A stretch of 31,878 nt of DNA from an uncultured Oscillibacter sp. (lineage in GTDB: Bacteria; Bacillota; Clostridia; Oscillospirales; Oscillospiraceae): NCBI RefSeq assembly GCF_910584465.1, contig NZ_CAJUBK010000024.1:1-31878 (forward strand). Direction: 5' to 3'. Below the pieces are notes generated by a model. It had not been told where the DNA came from, ran no database searches, and was given only the letters and a program-made list of their open reading frames with translations. Every line of letters begins with the position of its first letter. The first letter of the stretch is position 1. Of this stretch, positions 24,588-31,853 are shown piece after piece. Made by a program: the position numbers and the translations under genes.

Positions 24588-25772
24588 ATGGTATCGGAAA
24601 CGATGTATGCCCTGGGCTCTAAGCGCTCCTGCATCCGGGATCTGTTCGAGTACGGCTTGAAACGGGCGGCCGTCGTGGGGAAGGAGAACGTCTACGACTT
24701 CTCCCTGGGCAATCCCTCCATCCCGGCCCCCGAGGAGGTGGGCCGGGCGGTCTGCTCCATCATCCGGGACGAGGACAGCCTGGCGGTGCACGGCTATACG
24801 CCCGCCGCCGGCGCGGCGGAGGCCCGCGCCGCCGTGGCGGAGGACCTGAACCAGCGCTTCGGCGCCGGGGTCGGGCCCCAGGACATCTTCTTCACCTGCG
24901 GCGCCGCGCCGGCCTTGATCGCGGCGATCCGCGCCCTGGCGGTGGAGGGGGCCGAGATCGCCGTCCTCGCGCCCTTCTTCCCGGAGTACCGGCCCTTCGT
25001 GGAGGCCAACGGCGCCAAGCTGGCGGTGGTCCCCGCGGACACGGAGACCTTCCAGATCCGCATGGACGCGCTGGAGGCCCGCATCACCCCCCACACCCAG
25101 GCCGTCATCGTCAACTCGCCCAACAACCCCTCCGGCGTGATCTACACCAGGCAGACCCTGGAGGAGCTGGCCGCGCTCCTGCGGCGCAAGGAGGAGGCGT
25201 ACGGGCATCCCATCTACATCATCGCCGACGAGCCCTATCGTGAGCTGGTCTACGACGGCGCGGAGGTCCCCTTCATCCCCGCCATCTATCCGGACACCAT
25301 CATTTGCTATTCCTACTCCAAGTCCCTCTCCCTGCCCGGCGAGCGCATCGGCTATGTGTGCGTGCCCGGCTGCGCGGCGGACCGGGAAGCCCTCTTCGCC
25401 GCCGTGGCCGGGGCCGCGCGGACCCTGGGCCATGTCTGCGCGCCGTCCCTGCAGCAGCTGACCGTGGCCCGCTGCGCCGCCGTCCGGCCGGATCTGGAGG
25501 CGTATGACCGCAACCGCACCACGCTGTATGAGGCGCTGACCTCTTACGGATATCAGTGCGTGAAGCCCAACGGCGCGTTCTACATGTTCGTCAAGGCGCC
25601 GGGCGGCAGCGCACAGGCATTCTCCGACCGGGCCAAGGAGGAGGACCTCCTGGTGGTCCCCGGCGACGACTTCGGCTGTCCGGAGTTCTTCCGCATCAGC
25701 ACCTGCGTCTCGCATGACATGATCGTGCGCAGTCTGCCGGTGTTCGAGAGGCTCGCGAAGACCGCGAGATAG
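24588..25772 (+). CDS. Class I/II PLP-dependent aminotransferase
   Basis: 394-residue fold-type I aminotransferase. Visible: FSLGNPSIPAPEE near residue 37, NSPNNPSGVIYTRQ near 180, the acidic IADEPYRELVYDG near 213 (PLP ring contact), and the Schiff-base lysine in SYSKSLSLPGERIGYV near 245. FYMFVKAP and FRISTC lie near the C-terminus, the latter carrying the substrate-carboxylate Arg. AAGGAGG (24573-24579) favours the ATG at 24588 over a TTG at 24567. As the last gene of the ior operon it would supply the 2-oxo acid, probably from Phe, Tyr or Trp with 2-oxoglutarate as amino acceptor; the substrate is inferred. Confidence 0.92.
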   Translation: MVSETMYALGSKRSCIRDLFEYGLKRAAVVGKENVYDFSLGNPSIPAPEEVGRAVCSIIRDEDSLAVHGYTPAAGAAEARAAVAEDLNQRFGAGVGPQDIFFTCGAAPALIAAIRALAVEGAEIAVLAPFFPEYRPFVEANGAKLAVVPADTETFQIRMDALEARITPHTQAVIVNSPNNPSGVIYTRQTLEELAALLRRKEEAYGHPIYIIADEPYRELVYDGAEVPFIPAIYPDTIICYSYSKSLSLPGERIGYVCVPGCAADREALFAAVAGAARTLGHVCAPSLQQLTVARCAAVRPDLEAYDRNRTTLYEALTSYGYQCVKPNGAFYMFVKAPGGSAQAFSDRAKEEDLLVVPGDDFGCPEFFRISTCVSHDMIVRSLPVFERLAKTAR

Positions 25773-25835
25773 AGGCGGGAGGCATCCGCTGCGGATGCGG
25801 GCGGACACGCGTCCCTTTGCGGGGATGTCCATCGA

Positions 25836-25891
25836 TAACGGCAGCGCGGCCGGGCAGGAGCATCCGCTCCTGCCCGGCCGCGCTGCCGTTA
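25836..25891. terminator. 25-bp perfect hairpin between convergent ior operon and vanT
   Basis: Bases 25836-25860 pair perfectly with 25867-25891 around the loop CATCCG. The stem is GC-rich (GGCAGCGCGGCCGGGCAGGAG part). It lies where the ior operon and the van cluster converge, and its right arm includes the vanT stop codon. Neither side has a T run, so this is not a textbook intrinsic terminator, though its strength and position fit bidirectional termination or 3'-end protection. Confidence 0.6.
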
Positions 25892-27946
25892 CCATACGGG
25901 CCGCACCCGCGCCCCCAGCCGGGAGAGCAGTTCGTTGGTGATGGTGCCGCACCGCTCCGCCACCTCCTCCGCCGCGATCGCCTCTCCGCCGTCCCGGCCG
26001 ATGAGCGTGGCGATGTCCCCGGCTTGGACGTCCGGCAGGCCGGTCACGTCGGCCATGAGCTGGTCCATGCACATCCGCCCCGCCATGGAACAGGACCGCC
26101 CGCGAAGCAGGACGCGCCCGCCCCGCTGGGACAGCTCCCGGGGCAGGCCGTCGGCGTAGCCGATGGTGAGCACGGCCAGCCGGGTCTCCCGCTCCGCCCG
26201 GAAGGCCAGCCCATAGCCGGCCCGGTCCCCCGGCCGGAGGGTCCGCACGCAGGCCACACGGGCCCGGAGGGACAGGACCGGGCGCAGTCCCGGCCACCGT
26301 CTGGCGGCGGCCCCACCGCTTTGGACGCCGTAGAGGACGATCCCGGCCCGGGCATAGGCGCAGGGCTGGGGCGGCAGGTTCAAGAGGCCGTAGCTGGCCT
26401 GGATATGGAGCTTCCCGGGGTCGAAGCCCCCTTGGCGCAGACGGTCCGCGGCGGCGTAGAACCGGGCGAGCTGGGCCTGGGTATACGGGTCCTCCTCCGG
26501 GTCGTCGCAGACGCAGAGGTGGGAGAAGATCCCGCCGACCTGCAGCTCCCGCCTCCCGTACAGGCGGGACAGGGCCGCGCCGTCCTCCGCCGGGACGCCC
26601 AGGCGGCGCATCCCGGTGTCCAGGGCCAGGTGGACGCGGACGGGCAGGCCCATATCGGCCAGCGCGTGGCCGTGGGCCTCGTCCGCCACGGTCTGGGTCA
26701 GCCGCCAGCGGCGGAGCAGGGGCACCGCCTCGGGAGGCGTGTAGCCCAGGATCAGGATGGTCCCCCGGACGCCGCCCTTCCGCAGGGCGATCCCCTCCGC
26801 CAGACAGGCCGCGGCGAAGGCCCGGACCCCGGCCCGCCGCAGGCACCGGGCGGAGCGGACCGCCCCGTGGCCGTAAGCGTCCGCCTTCAGCACCGCCATC
26901 AGCTCACAGCCCTGGGGCAGCAGGGCCCGGAGGGCCTGGGCGTTATGGCGGAGGGCGGAGAGGTCGATCTCCTTCCAGGCGCGGCTTTTGGCCGGGACGG
27001 GGAGGGGGCGGAGGGCGTCCAAGACCAGGGCCGCGGCAAAGGTCACGGCCAGCACGGCGGCGAAGTGGCCCAGGCTGTCCTCCACCAGGAGCGGCCGCAG
27101 CCCCGCGGCCCTGGCCGCGCCCCGGACGAAGACGATGGAGAGGGGATGGAGCAGGTAGACCAGCATGGACAGCCTCCGGGCCCGCCGGTCCTCGCCCCGG
27201 TCCTGCCCCAGGAGGAGGGAGAAGAGGAAGACCATGCACAGCGGCAGGGAGAGGTACATGCTGTCGTGCCTCTGCCAGCCCAGGGAGCGGAGCCGGAAGC
27301 CCTCCGCGGACAGCAGGGCGAGGCCGAGGAGGGAGCCGGAGAGGGAGACGCGGGCGCTCCAGCGCTTCCCCGCCGCCCCCAGGAGCAGGAACAGCGGCGC
27401 GAAGAAGAGCCCGTTCCGGGTGTGGGTGACGGACCGAAAGAGCCCGCCATAGAAGCCGGCCGCCGCCGGGGAGCGGAGCGCCAGTCCGTACCAGCTGTCG
27501 CCGCCCAGCCCGACGAGGTACAGGGCCCCGGCGATCCCCAGCGCCGCGGGCATCCCCAGCCGGGCCAGGCCCCGGGCGATGACCACGCCCAGGATGACGG
27601 CGGGGAAGTACCAGAGGTGATAGAACGTCCCGTCCGCCAGCAGCTCCCGCACCCATCCAAGAGGCGTGTATCCGCCGTTATAGAGGACCAGGGGCAGGTA
27701 GAGCAGGACCGCGGCGCCATAGACCAGCAGGGCCTTCTTCAGGAAGCGCCCGGTCCGCTCCCACCCGCCCGCCGCCAGGAGATGGCCGCTGAGCATGAAG
27801 AAGAAGGGGACGGCCGTCCGGGCGAGACAGCGGCAGAGCCAGAAGTCCGCCGCCTCGCTGTAAGACGCCAGGGGGCCGGTGTGGATGCACACCACCAGGA
27901 CCGCCGCCAGGAGCCGGGAACGGTCCAGGACCGGCCGGGCGGTCAT
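25889..27946 (-). CDS. vanT: VanT membrane-bound serine racemase
   Basis: 685-residue protein with the two-part VanT design. Residues 1-310 are an acyltransferase-3-type membrane module of about ten helices (LAAVLVVCIHTGPLA, PFFFMLSGHLLAAG), thought to import L-serine. From about 320 there is an alanine-racemase fold: EIDLSALRHNAQAL, the PLP lysine K354 in AVLKADAYGHG, HLALDTGMRRLG, YGVQSGG, then IGYADGLPREL with the second catalytic Tyr and SCSMAGRMCMDQLM. Together they make D-serine from L-serine for the D-Ala-D-Ser terminus. The start overlaps vanXY by ATGA. It is the last gene of the leftward cluster and length and order match other VanG- and VanC-type racemases. Confidence 0.94.
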   Translation of the reverse strand: MTARPVLDRSRLLAAVLVVCIHTGPLASYSEAADFWLCRCLARTAVPFFFMLSGHLLAAGGWERTGRFLKKALLVYGAAVLLYLPLVLYNGGYTPLGWVRELLADGTFYHLWYFPAVILGVVIARGLARLGMPAALGIAGALYLVGLGGDSWYGLALRSPAAAGFYGGLFRSVTHTRNGLFFAPLFLLLGAAGKRWSARVSLSGSLLGLALLSAEGFRLRSLGWQRHDSMYLSLPLCMVFLFSLLLGQDRGEDRRARRLSMLVYLLHPLSIVFVRGAARAAGLRPLLVEDSLGHFAAVLAVTFAAALVLDALRPLPVPAKSRAWKEIDLSALRHNAQALRALLPQGCELMAVLKADAYGHGAVRSARCLRRAGVRAFAAACLAEGIALRKGGVRGTILILGYTPPEAVPLLRRWRLTQTVADEAHGHALADMGLPVRVHLALDTGMRRLGVPAEDGAALSRLYGRRELQVGGIFSHLCVCDDPEEDPYTQAQLARFYAAADRLRQGGFDPGKLHIQASYGLLNLPPQPCAYARAGIVLYGVQSGGAAARRWPGLRPVLSLRARVACVRTLRPGDRAGYGLAFRAERETRLAVLTIGYADGLPRELSQRGGRVLLRGRSCSMAGRMCMDQLMADVTGLPDVQAGDIATLIGRDGGEAIAAEEVAERCGTITNELLSRLGARVRPVW

Positions 27947-28686
27947 GCCGGGACCTCCCAGACGGTGAGGATGAAGCCGCCGCCGTTGTCGCCGGAGATC
28001 TGGCAGCAGCCCTCCGGCAGCTCCAGCTCCACGGCCTCGCCGGGACAGGGGAGCCAGGACACCTCCACCCGCCGGCCGTTGGAGAGGATCCGGCGCTTGG
28101 GCCCGGTCCGCAGGAGATCCCCATACTCCTCCAGGCAGAGGCCGCTCTCCTCCAGCAGGGCCGCGTGGGGCGCGCCCACGTAGCGGAAGTGCCAGGGCTC
28201 GGCCCCGATGCCGGTGACGGCCTCCTTCTCCCGGCGGTAGCGCTGGATGAAGCCGTAGTCCGCCGCCAGGCGGCGGAAGGCCCCGCAGGCCCCGCTGTCC
28301 GGGAAGTCCGGGCGGATGAAGTCGATGTCCCCGGACCGCTTCCCCAGGTCGACGGCGAGGCCCGTCTGGTGCTCGCTGCAGCCCGGCAGGGCCACATAGC
28401 GGCGGGTGAACCCCTCGCCCTCCCTGGCCCAGGTGTCGTCCCAGATGGACTGCTGCTCCGCCCGGCTCCGCCAGCCGGAGACGGGGACGATGTCCCGCTC
28501 TCCGCCCGCCGCCCGGATGCAGGCCGCCAGCAGGCCGGCGGCCCGCCGCTCCAGGAGGACGGCGGGATAGCGGCTGTCCGGGACCGTCAGCTCCGGGGCG
28601 GGGCCGGGACGCAGGGGATGGGCGGGGTCCACCAGGATGAGCGGCCCCCGGGCGGTCTGCTCCCGCCGGAGCGTCACGGCCCTCAT
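27943..28686 (-). CDS. vanXY: VanXY D,D-dipeptidase/D,D-carboxypeptidase
   Basis: 247-residue bifunctional zinc peptidase that removes normal D-Ala-D-Ala dipeptide and trims the terminal D-Ala of pentapeptide precursors, so that only D-Ala-D-Ser ends remain. The family's catalytic residues are in place: Arg and Gln of SGWRSRAEQQ (R73, Q78), the zinc His and Asp in SEHQTGLAVDLG (H106, D113), and Glu and His in EPWHFRYVG (E163, H166). The length is normal for VanXY. There is no signal peptide or membrane segment, as in cytoplasmic VanXY. It overlaps vanG and vanT by four bases each (ATGA), so the three genes are translationally coupled. Confidence 0.94.
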   Translation of the reverse strand: MRAVTLRREQTARGPLILVDPAHPLRPGPAPELTVPDSRYPAVLLERRAAGLLAACIRAAGGERDIVPVSGWRSRAEQQSIWDDTWAREGEGFTRRYVALPGCSEHQTGLAVDLGKRSGDIDFIRPDFPDSGACGAFRRLAADYGFIQRYRREKEAVTGIGAEPWHFRYVGAPHAALLEESGLCLEEYGDLLRTGPKRRILSNGRRVEVSWLPCPGEAVELELPEGCCQISGDNGGGFILTVWEVPA

Positions 28687-29681
28687 GCCCCCGCCCCCAG
28701 TCCCAGCAGGCGGTCCAGCAGGGTGGGGAAGTCCAGGCCGGCGGCCTCCATCATGCTGGGGTAGCGGCTGTGGGCGGTGAAGCCGGGGATGGTGTTCACC
28801 TCGTTGAAGACGATCTCCCCCTCCGGCGTCAGGAAAAAATCCACTCTGGCCAGGACGCGGCAGTCCAGCGCGGCGTAGACGGCCTTCGCCGCCGCCTGGA
28901 TCTGGGCCGCTTTTTCCGGGGGGATCCGGGCGGGGCAGTGGATGGCGGAGGTCTTGAGGCTGTATTTCTCGCCGAAGTCGAAGAAGCCGCCGGCCAGCTC
29001 GATCTCGTCCACCGCGCCGGCCGTCAGCTCCGTCTCGCCGGGGATGCCCATCACGGCGCAGCCCACCTCGAAGCCGGGGACGGCCTCCTCCAGCAGGATG
29101 CGGCCGTCGTGCCGGGCGGCCAGCTCCGCGGCGGCGGACAATCCCTCCATGCGCTCCACCCGGCTGACACCGAAGGAGGACCCCGCCCGGACGGGCTTGA
29201 CGAAGAGGGGGAGGCCCAGCGCCTCCGCCGCCTCCGCCAGCTCCGCCTGTCCGGCCCCGGCGGGGAAGACCGCGCTCCTGGGCGCCCGGACCCCCGCCAG
29301 GGCCGCCAGCTTGTGGGCCCGGTCCTTGTCCATGCAAAGGGCGCTGGAGAGCGTCCCGCAGCCCACGACGGGCACCCCGGCCAGCTCCAGCAGGCCCTGG
29401 ACGGTGCCGTCCTCGCCGTTCTTCCCGTGGAGGATGGGGAAGGCGGCGTCGAACGCCAGCGCTTCCCCGCTGCCGTCCAGCAGGAGCAGGGCGGCATGGC
29501 CCCGGTCCAGCCGCAGGGTGCAGGGGAGGCCCTGATAGGTCCACCGGCCCGCCCGGGAGATGCGCACCGGCAGGGGGCGGTATCTGCGCCGGTCCAGGTG
29601 GTCCAGCACCGCCTGGGCGGACTGGAGGGAGACGTCGTGCTCGCTGGAGCAGCCGCCGGATAAGATCAAGATCGTCTTCAT
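28683..29681 (-). CDS. vanG: VanG-type D-alanine--D-serine ligase
   Basis: 332-residue ATP-grasp ligase. Family motifs are SGGCSSEHDVSLQSAQ near residue 8, ILHGKNGEDG near 83 and VFNEVNTIPGFT near 298. The omega-loop reads FFDFGEKYSLKTSAIHCPARI in parts (GEKYSLKTS, IHCPARI, about 237-252). The Lys-Tyr here matches VanC/VanG-type serine ligases, unlike the KGSENA loop of lactate ligases such as VanA. With VanT and VanXY alongside, D-Ala-D-Ser is the likely product, which lowers vancomycin binding. The ATG at 29681 has AGAGGAG about 10 bases upstream, after a 288-base regulatory gap. Identity with Ddl at 269 is limited to motifs, so they are distinct enzymes. Confidence 0.93.
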   Translation of the reverse strand: MKTILILSGGCSSEHDVSLQSAQAVLDHLDRRRYRPLPVRISRAGRWTYQGLPCTLRLDRGHAALLLLDGSGEALAFDAAFPILHGKNGEDGTVQGLLELAGVPVVGCGTLSSALCMDKDRAHKLAALAGVRAPRSAVFPAGAGQAELAEAAEALGLPLFVKPVRAGSSFGVSRVERMEGLSAAAELAARHDGRILLEEAVPGFEVGCAVMGIPGETELTAGAVDEIELAGGFFDFGEKYSLKTSAIHCPARIPPEKAAQIQAAAKAVYAALDCRVLARVDFFLTPEGEIVFNEVNTIPGFTAHSRYPSMMEAAGLDFPTLLDRLLGLGAGA

Positions 29682-29719
29682 GAAAGATCCGCTCCTCTCT
29701 GGTATCGCCGAATGGCTGG

Positions 29720-29862
29720 AAAACGGCGCTGCCGTTTTTCAGGCGGGCTTTGCCGCCGGCGTGCGGGACACGCCGCATTCGGCTGTGAGATCCGGACCAG
29801 GGCCGCCGTGGGCGGCTCGTGACGGCGCAGCGCCGTCACGCCGGGAAAGGGCCGGGGCCCTT
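29720..29862 (-). ncRNA. Structured 5' leader of the vanG transcript (candidate)
   Basis: Plus-strand positions of perfect inverted repeats: 29818-29840 (10-bp stem, GTGACGGCG arm, about 3-base loop), 29802-29816 (GCCGCC-GTG-GGCGGC), 29758-29774 (GGCGTG-N5-CACGCC) and 29720-29738 (AAAACGGC-GCT-GCCGTTTT). A looser G/C-rich pairing lies at 29844-29862. If transcription starts near 29880, all of them fall in a leader of about 200 nt ahead of vanG. The last hairpin resembles a terminator stem but lacks a separate U run on the vanG strand. No leader peptide is evident. A regulatory role is inference. Confidence 0.4.
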
Positions 29863-29886
29863 CCCCTTTCCCTTGGTCATAGGACC

Positions 29887-29892
29887 AGTCTA
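29887..29892 (-). promoter_or_regulatory. -10 box of the vanG promoter (candidate)
   Basis: TAGACT on the minus strand, with TTCAAA (29913-29918) at 20 bases as the only -35-like element and no consensus -35 at 17 bases. This weak, activator-type promoter sits right after the 22-bp repeats, the last of which overlaps the -35 zone. Confidence 0.45.
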
Positions 29893-29903
29893 CCAGAGGG
29901 GAG

Positions 29904-29969
29904 CGGTTTTTGTTTGAAGGATCTCCTGAAAACTCCTTGCGGATCTCGAACGAAAATCTTGCAGATCTC
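29904..29969 (-). repeat. Three 22-bp direct repeats, candidate VanR operator
   Basis: On the minus strand GAGATC occurs at plus positions 29964-29969, 29942-29947 and 29920-29925, exactly 22 bases apart. Units 1 and 2 share more: GAGATCTGCAAG and GAGATCCGCAAG followed by TTTTC. Unit 3 keeps GAGATCC and then diverges. They begin immediately after the vanS stop codon and lead into the vanG promoter. OmpR-family regulators such as VanR bind direct repeats at about 10-11 or 20-22 base periods, so this is the best candidate for the VanR target. Confidence 0.65.
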
Positions 29970-31064
29970 TTACGGCGCGGGGAGGCGGACGGTGAAGACG
30001 GTCACGCCCTCCGCGCTGGCGGCGCCGATGGTCCCGCCGTGGAGCCCGACGATCTCCCGGGCGATGGCCAGCCCCAGGCCCGCGCCGCCGGTGCGGGAGG
30101 CGCGGGAGGCGTCCAGGCGGAAGAACTGCTCGAAGATGCGCCCCAGCTTGTCCGGCGGGATGGTGACGCCCCGGTTCGTGAAGGTGAGGACGGCCGCGCC
30201 CTCCTCCCGCCGGGCGGCGATCTCCACGGCGGTGCCCGCCTCGCTGTAGTGGCAGGCGTTGCGCAGGAGGTTGTCGAAGACGCGGGCCAGCTTGTCCGGG
30301 TCGCAGGGGTAGGGGAGCGCCTCCGGCAGGTCCAGCCGGACGGTGAGCTGCCGTTCCTCCAGCATGGGGGCGAACTCGCTGGCGACCTGCTGGAGCATCC
30401 GGCTGAGGTCGCAGGGGCGCTTCTCCAGCTCCATGCGGCTGAGGTTGAAGCGGGTCACGTCGAAGAACTCGTTGATCAGGTCCTCCAGCCGCTCCGCCTT
30501 GTCCAGGGCGATCCCGGTGTACCGGGCCCGGAGGGCCGGGGACAGGTCCGGTTCGTCCCGGAGGAGGGACAGGTAGCCGATGACGCTGGTCAGGGGCGTC
30601 TTCAGGTCGTGGGCCAGGTAGACGACGAGGTCGTTCTTGCGCTGCTCGGCCTCCTTGGCGGCGTAGGCGTCCCGGAGGGCCCGGGCCTTGGCCAGGTTCA
30701 GGTGCTCCTCCAGCTCGCCGAGCTCCGGGGAGAGGAAGATGGGGCCGTCGTCCTCCGGATCTGTCAGGATGTCCGCGGCCTCGGCCAGCTCGTCCAGGAA
30801 GTCCAGGGGCTTGCGGATGAAGTAGACGCTGCATCCCAGCCAGGCCAGGGCGACGCTGAGGAGGAAGAGCAGGAGGAGGTATTCCCGGCAGAAGTAGAGG
30901 ATGTAGGTCAGGACGAAATTGCTGCGCCAGAAGTGGAAGGTCCCGAAGAAAACGGTGGACAGCACCGCCAGGAGCAGGACGATCCCCAGAGAGCTGAGCA
31001 GGCTCATGGCATACTGGGACAGCAGCTTCCTGGACGCTCCCCGGGTGTAGTCGTGATCATTCAA
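29970..31064 (-). CDS. vanS: VanS sensor histidine kinase
   Basis: 364-residue membrane histidine kinase. Two membrane helices (about 21-41 and 61-83) flank a very short outside loop of about 20 residues, as in VanG-type VanS. Then come a HAMP-like linker, the phosphorylation site H152 in YLAHDLKTPLTSV, the N box NLLRNACHYS near 270, and the ATP-binding FFRLDASR and GAGLGLAIAREIV. It would sense glycopeptide or a wall intermediate and phosphorylate VanR. The start is taken at a TTG at 31064, overlapping vanR by 8 bases, because the only close ATG (31060) is in another frame. The stop directly touches the first 22-bp repeat. Confidence 0.94.
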   Translation of the reverse strand: MNDHDYTRGASRKLLSQYAMSLLSSLGIVLLLAVLSTVFFGTFHFWRSNFVLTYILYFCREYLLLLFLLSVALAWLGCSVYFIRKPLDFLDELAEAADILTDPEDDGPIFLSPELGELEEHLNLAKARALRDAYAAKEAEQRKNDLVVYLAHDLKTPLTSVIGYLSLLRDEPDLSPALRARYTGIALDKAERLEDLINEFFDVTRFNLSRMELEKRPCDLSRMLQQVASEFAPMLEERQLTVRLDLPEALPYPCDPDKLARVFDNLLRNACHYSEAGTAVEIAARREEGAAVLTFTNRGVTIPPDKLGRIFEQFFRLDASRASRTGGAGLGLAIAREIVGLHGGTIGAASAEGVTVFTVRLPAP

Positions 31065-31746
31065 TGGTATACCCCACCCCCCAGACGGTCTTGATGAACT
31101 TGGGCCTGCGGCTGGGCTCGTGCATCTTCTCCCGCAGCCGGGCGATGTGGCTCATGACGGTGTTGTTGCTGTCCATGTACTTCTCCCCCCAGACGGCCTC
31201 GAACAGCTCCTCGCTGGGGACCACCCGGCCCTGGCGGGAACAGAGGTGCCAGAGGATGGAGAACTCCAGCGGTGTCAGGGACAGCTCCTCGCCGTAAAGG
31301 GAGCACCTGTGGGTCTCCCTGGAGATCAGGAGGCCCCGGATGTCGAACTCCAAGGGCTCGGCCTGGAGGGGCTGGTTATAGCGGGTATAGCGCCGGAGCT
31401 GGGTCTTGACCCGGGCGGTGAGCTCCAGGGGGTTGAAGGGCTTGGTGATGTAGTCGTCCGCCCCCAGGGTGAGGCCGGTGATCTTGTCCATGTCCTCCAC
31501 CCGGGCGGTGAGCATGAGGATGGGGAACAGGTACCGCTCCCGGAGCGTCCGGCAGAGGGTGAAGCCGTCCATGTCCGGGAGCATCACGTCCAGGACCGCC
31601 AGGTCCGGCGGGGTGCGCTCCACATAGGCCAGGGCGGGGGCGGCGCTGTTGAATTTGCGGACGGCGAAGCCCTCGTTCTTGAGGTAGAGCTCCACCAGGT
31701 CGGCGATGGCCGTCTCGTCGTCGACGACCAGGATCTCAGCGGGCAT
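31057..31746 (-). CDS. vanR: VanR response regulator (OmpR family)
   Basis: 229-residue OmpR/PhoB-type regulator. Receiver domain: acidic pocket VVDDE, phospho-acceptor D53 in AVLDVMLPDMDG, conserved Lys in ITKPFNP. The C-terminal winged helix runs from about residue 135, with LSLTPLEFSILWHL, NTVMSHIARLREKM and the closing IKTVWGVGYTIE. It would activate the vanG-vanXY-vanT operon. The ATG at 31746 is chosen because MPAEILVVDDE is the natural family start; the 14 codons before it are not family-like. The ribosome binding site is weak (AGGT). It shares a transcript with vanS from the promoter at 31779-31807. Confidence 0.95.
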   Translation of the reverse strand: MPAEILVVDDETAIADLVELYLKNEGFAVRKFNSAAPALAYVERTPPDLAVLDVMLPDMDGFTLCRTLRERYLFPILMLTARVEDMDKITGLTLGADDYITKPFNPLELTARVKTQLRRYTRYNQPLQAEPLEFDIRGLLISRETHRCSLYGEELSLTPLEFSILWHLCSRQGRVVPSEELFEAVWGEKYMDSNNTVMSHIARLREKMHEPSRRPKFIKTVWGVGYTIE

Positions 31747-31778
31747 GGCAGGACCTGCTTTCTGAAAAGGTTTCCTGT

Positions 31779-31807
31779 ATTGTAGCATAAAAGATCCGGC
31801 CCGGCAA
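31779..31807 (-). promoter_or_regulatory. vanRS promoter
   Basis: On the minus strand, TTGCCG (31802-31807), 17 bases, and TACAAT (31779-31784) preceded by TGC, an extended -10. This is a good constitutive-type promoter. The GAGATC-headed repeats of the vanG promoter are absent here. Confidence 0.75.
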
Positions 31808-31829
31808 CCGCTTCCTGCGGGAAAGCGGC

Positions 31830-31853
31830 GGGCCGCGCCAAAAGGCGCGGCCC
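31830..31853. other. Strong hairpin upstream of the vanRS promoter
   Basis: A perfect 10-bp GC stem (GGGCCGCGCC with GGCGCGGCCC) around the loop AAAA, about 22 bases upstream of the -35. No T run follows on either strand. It may end transcription of a gene beyond the window or insulate the van cluster; no gene is visible in the last 130 bases. Confidence 0.5.

Noticed and set aside
25817..28183. 788-codon plus-strand frame opposite vanT and vanXY
   Set aside because: Proline, glycine and glutamine-rich shadow of confirmed minus-strand genes, with no plausible start signal.
25889..31853. The van cluster as part of a recently acquired mobile element
   Set aside because: No integrase, transposase, conjugation gene or terminal repeat is visible in the window and the base composition matches the neighbours. 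The right flank beyond the window could still hold one.
31830..31853. Hairpin as an intrinsic terminator
   Set aside because: No T run on either strand and no gene visible that it would end, so it is listed only as a hairpin.
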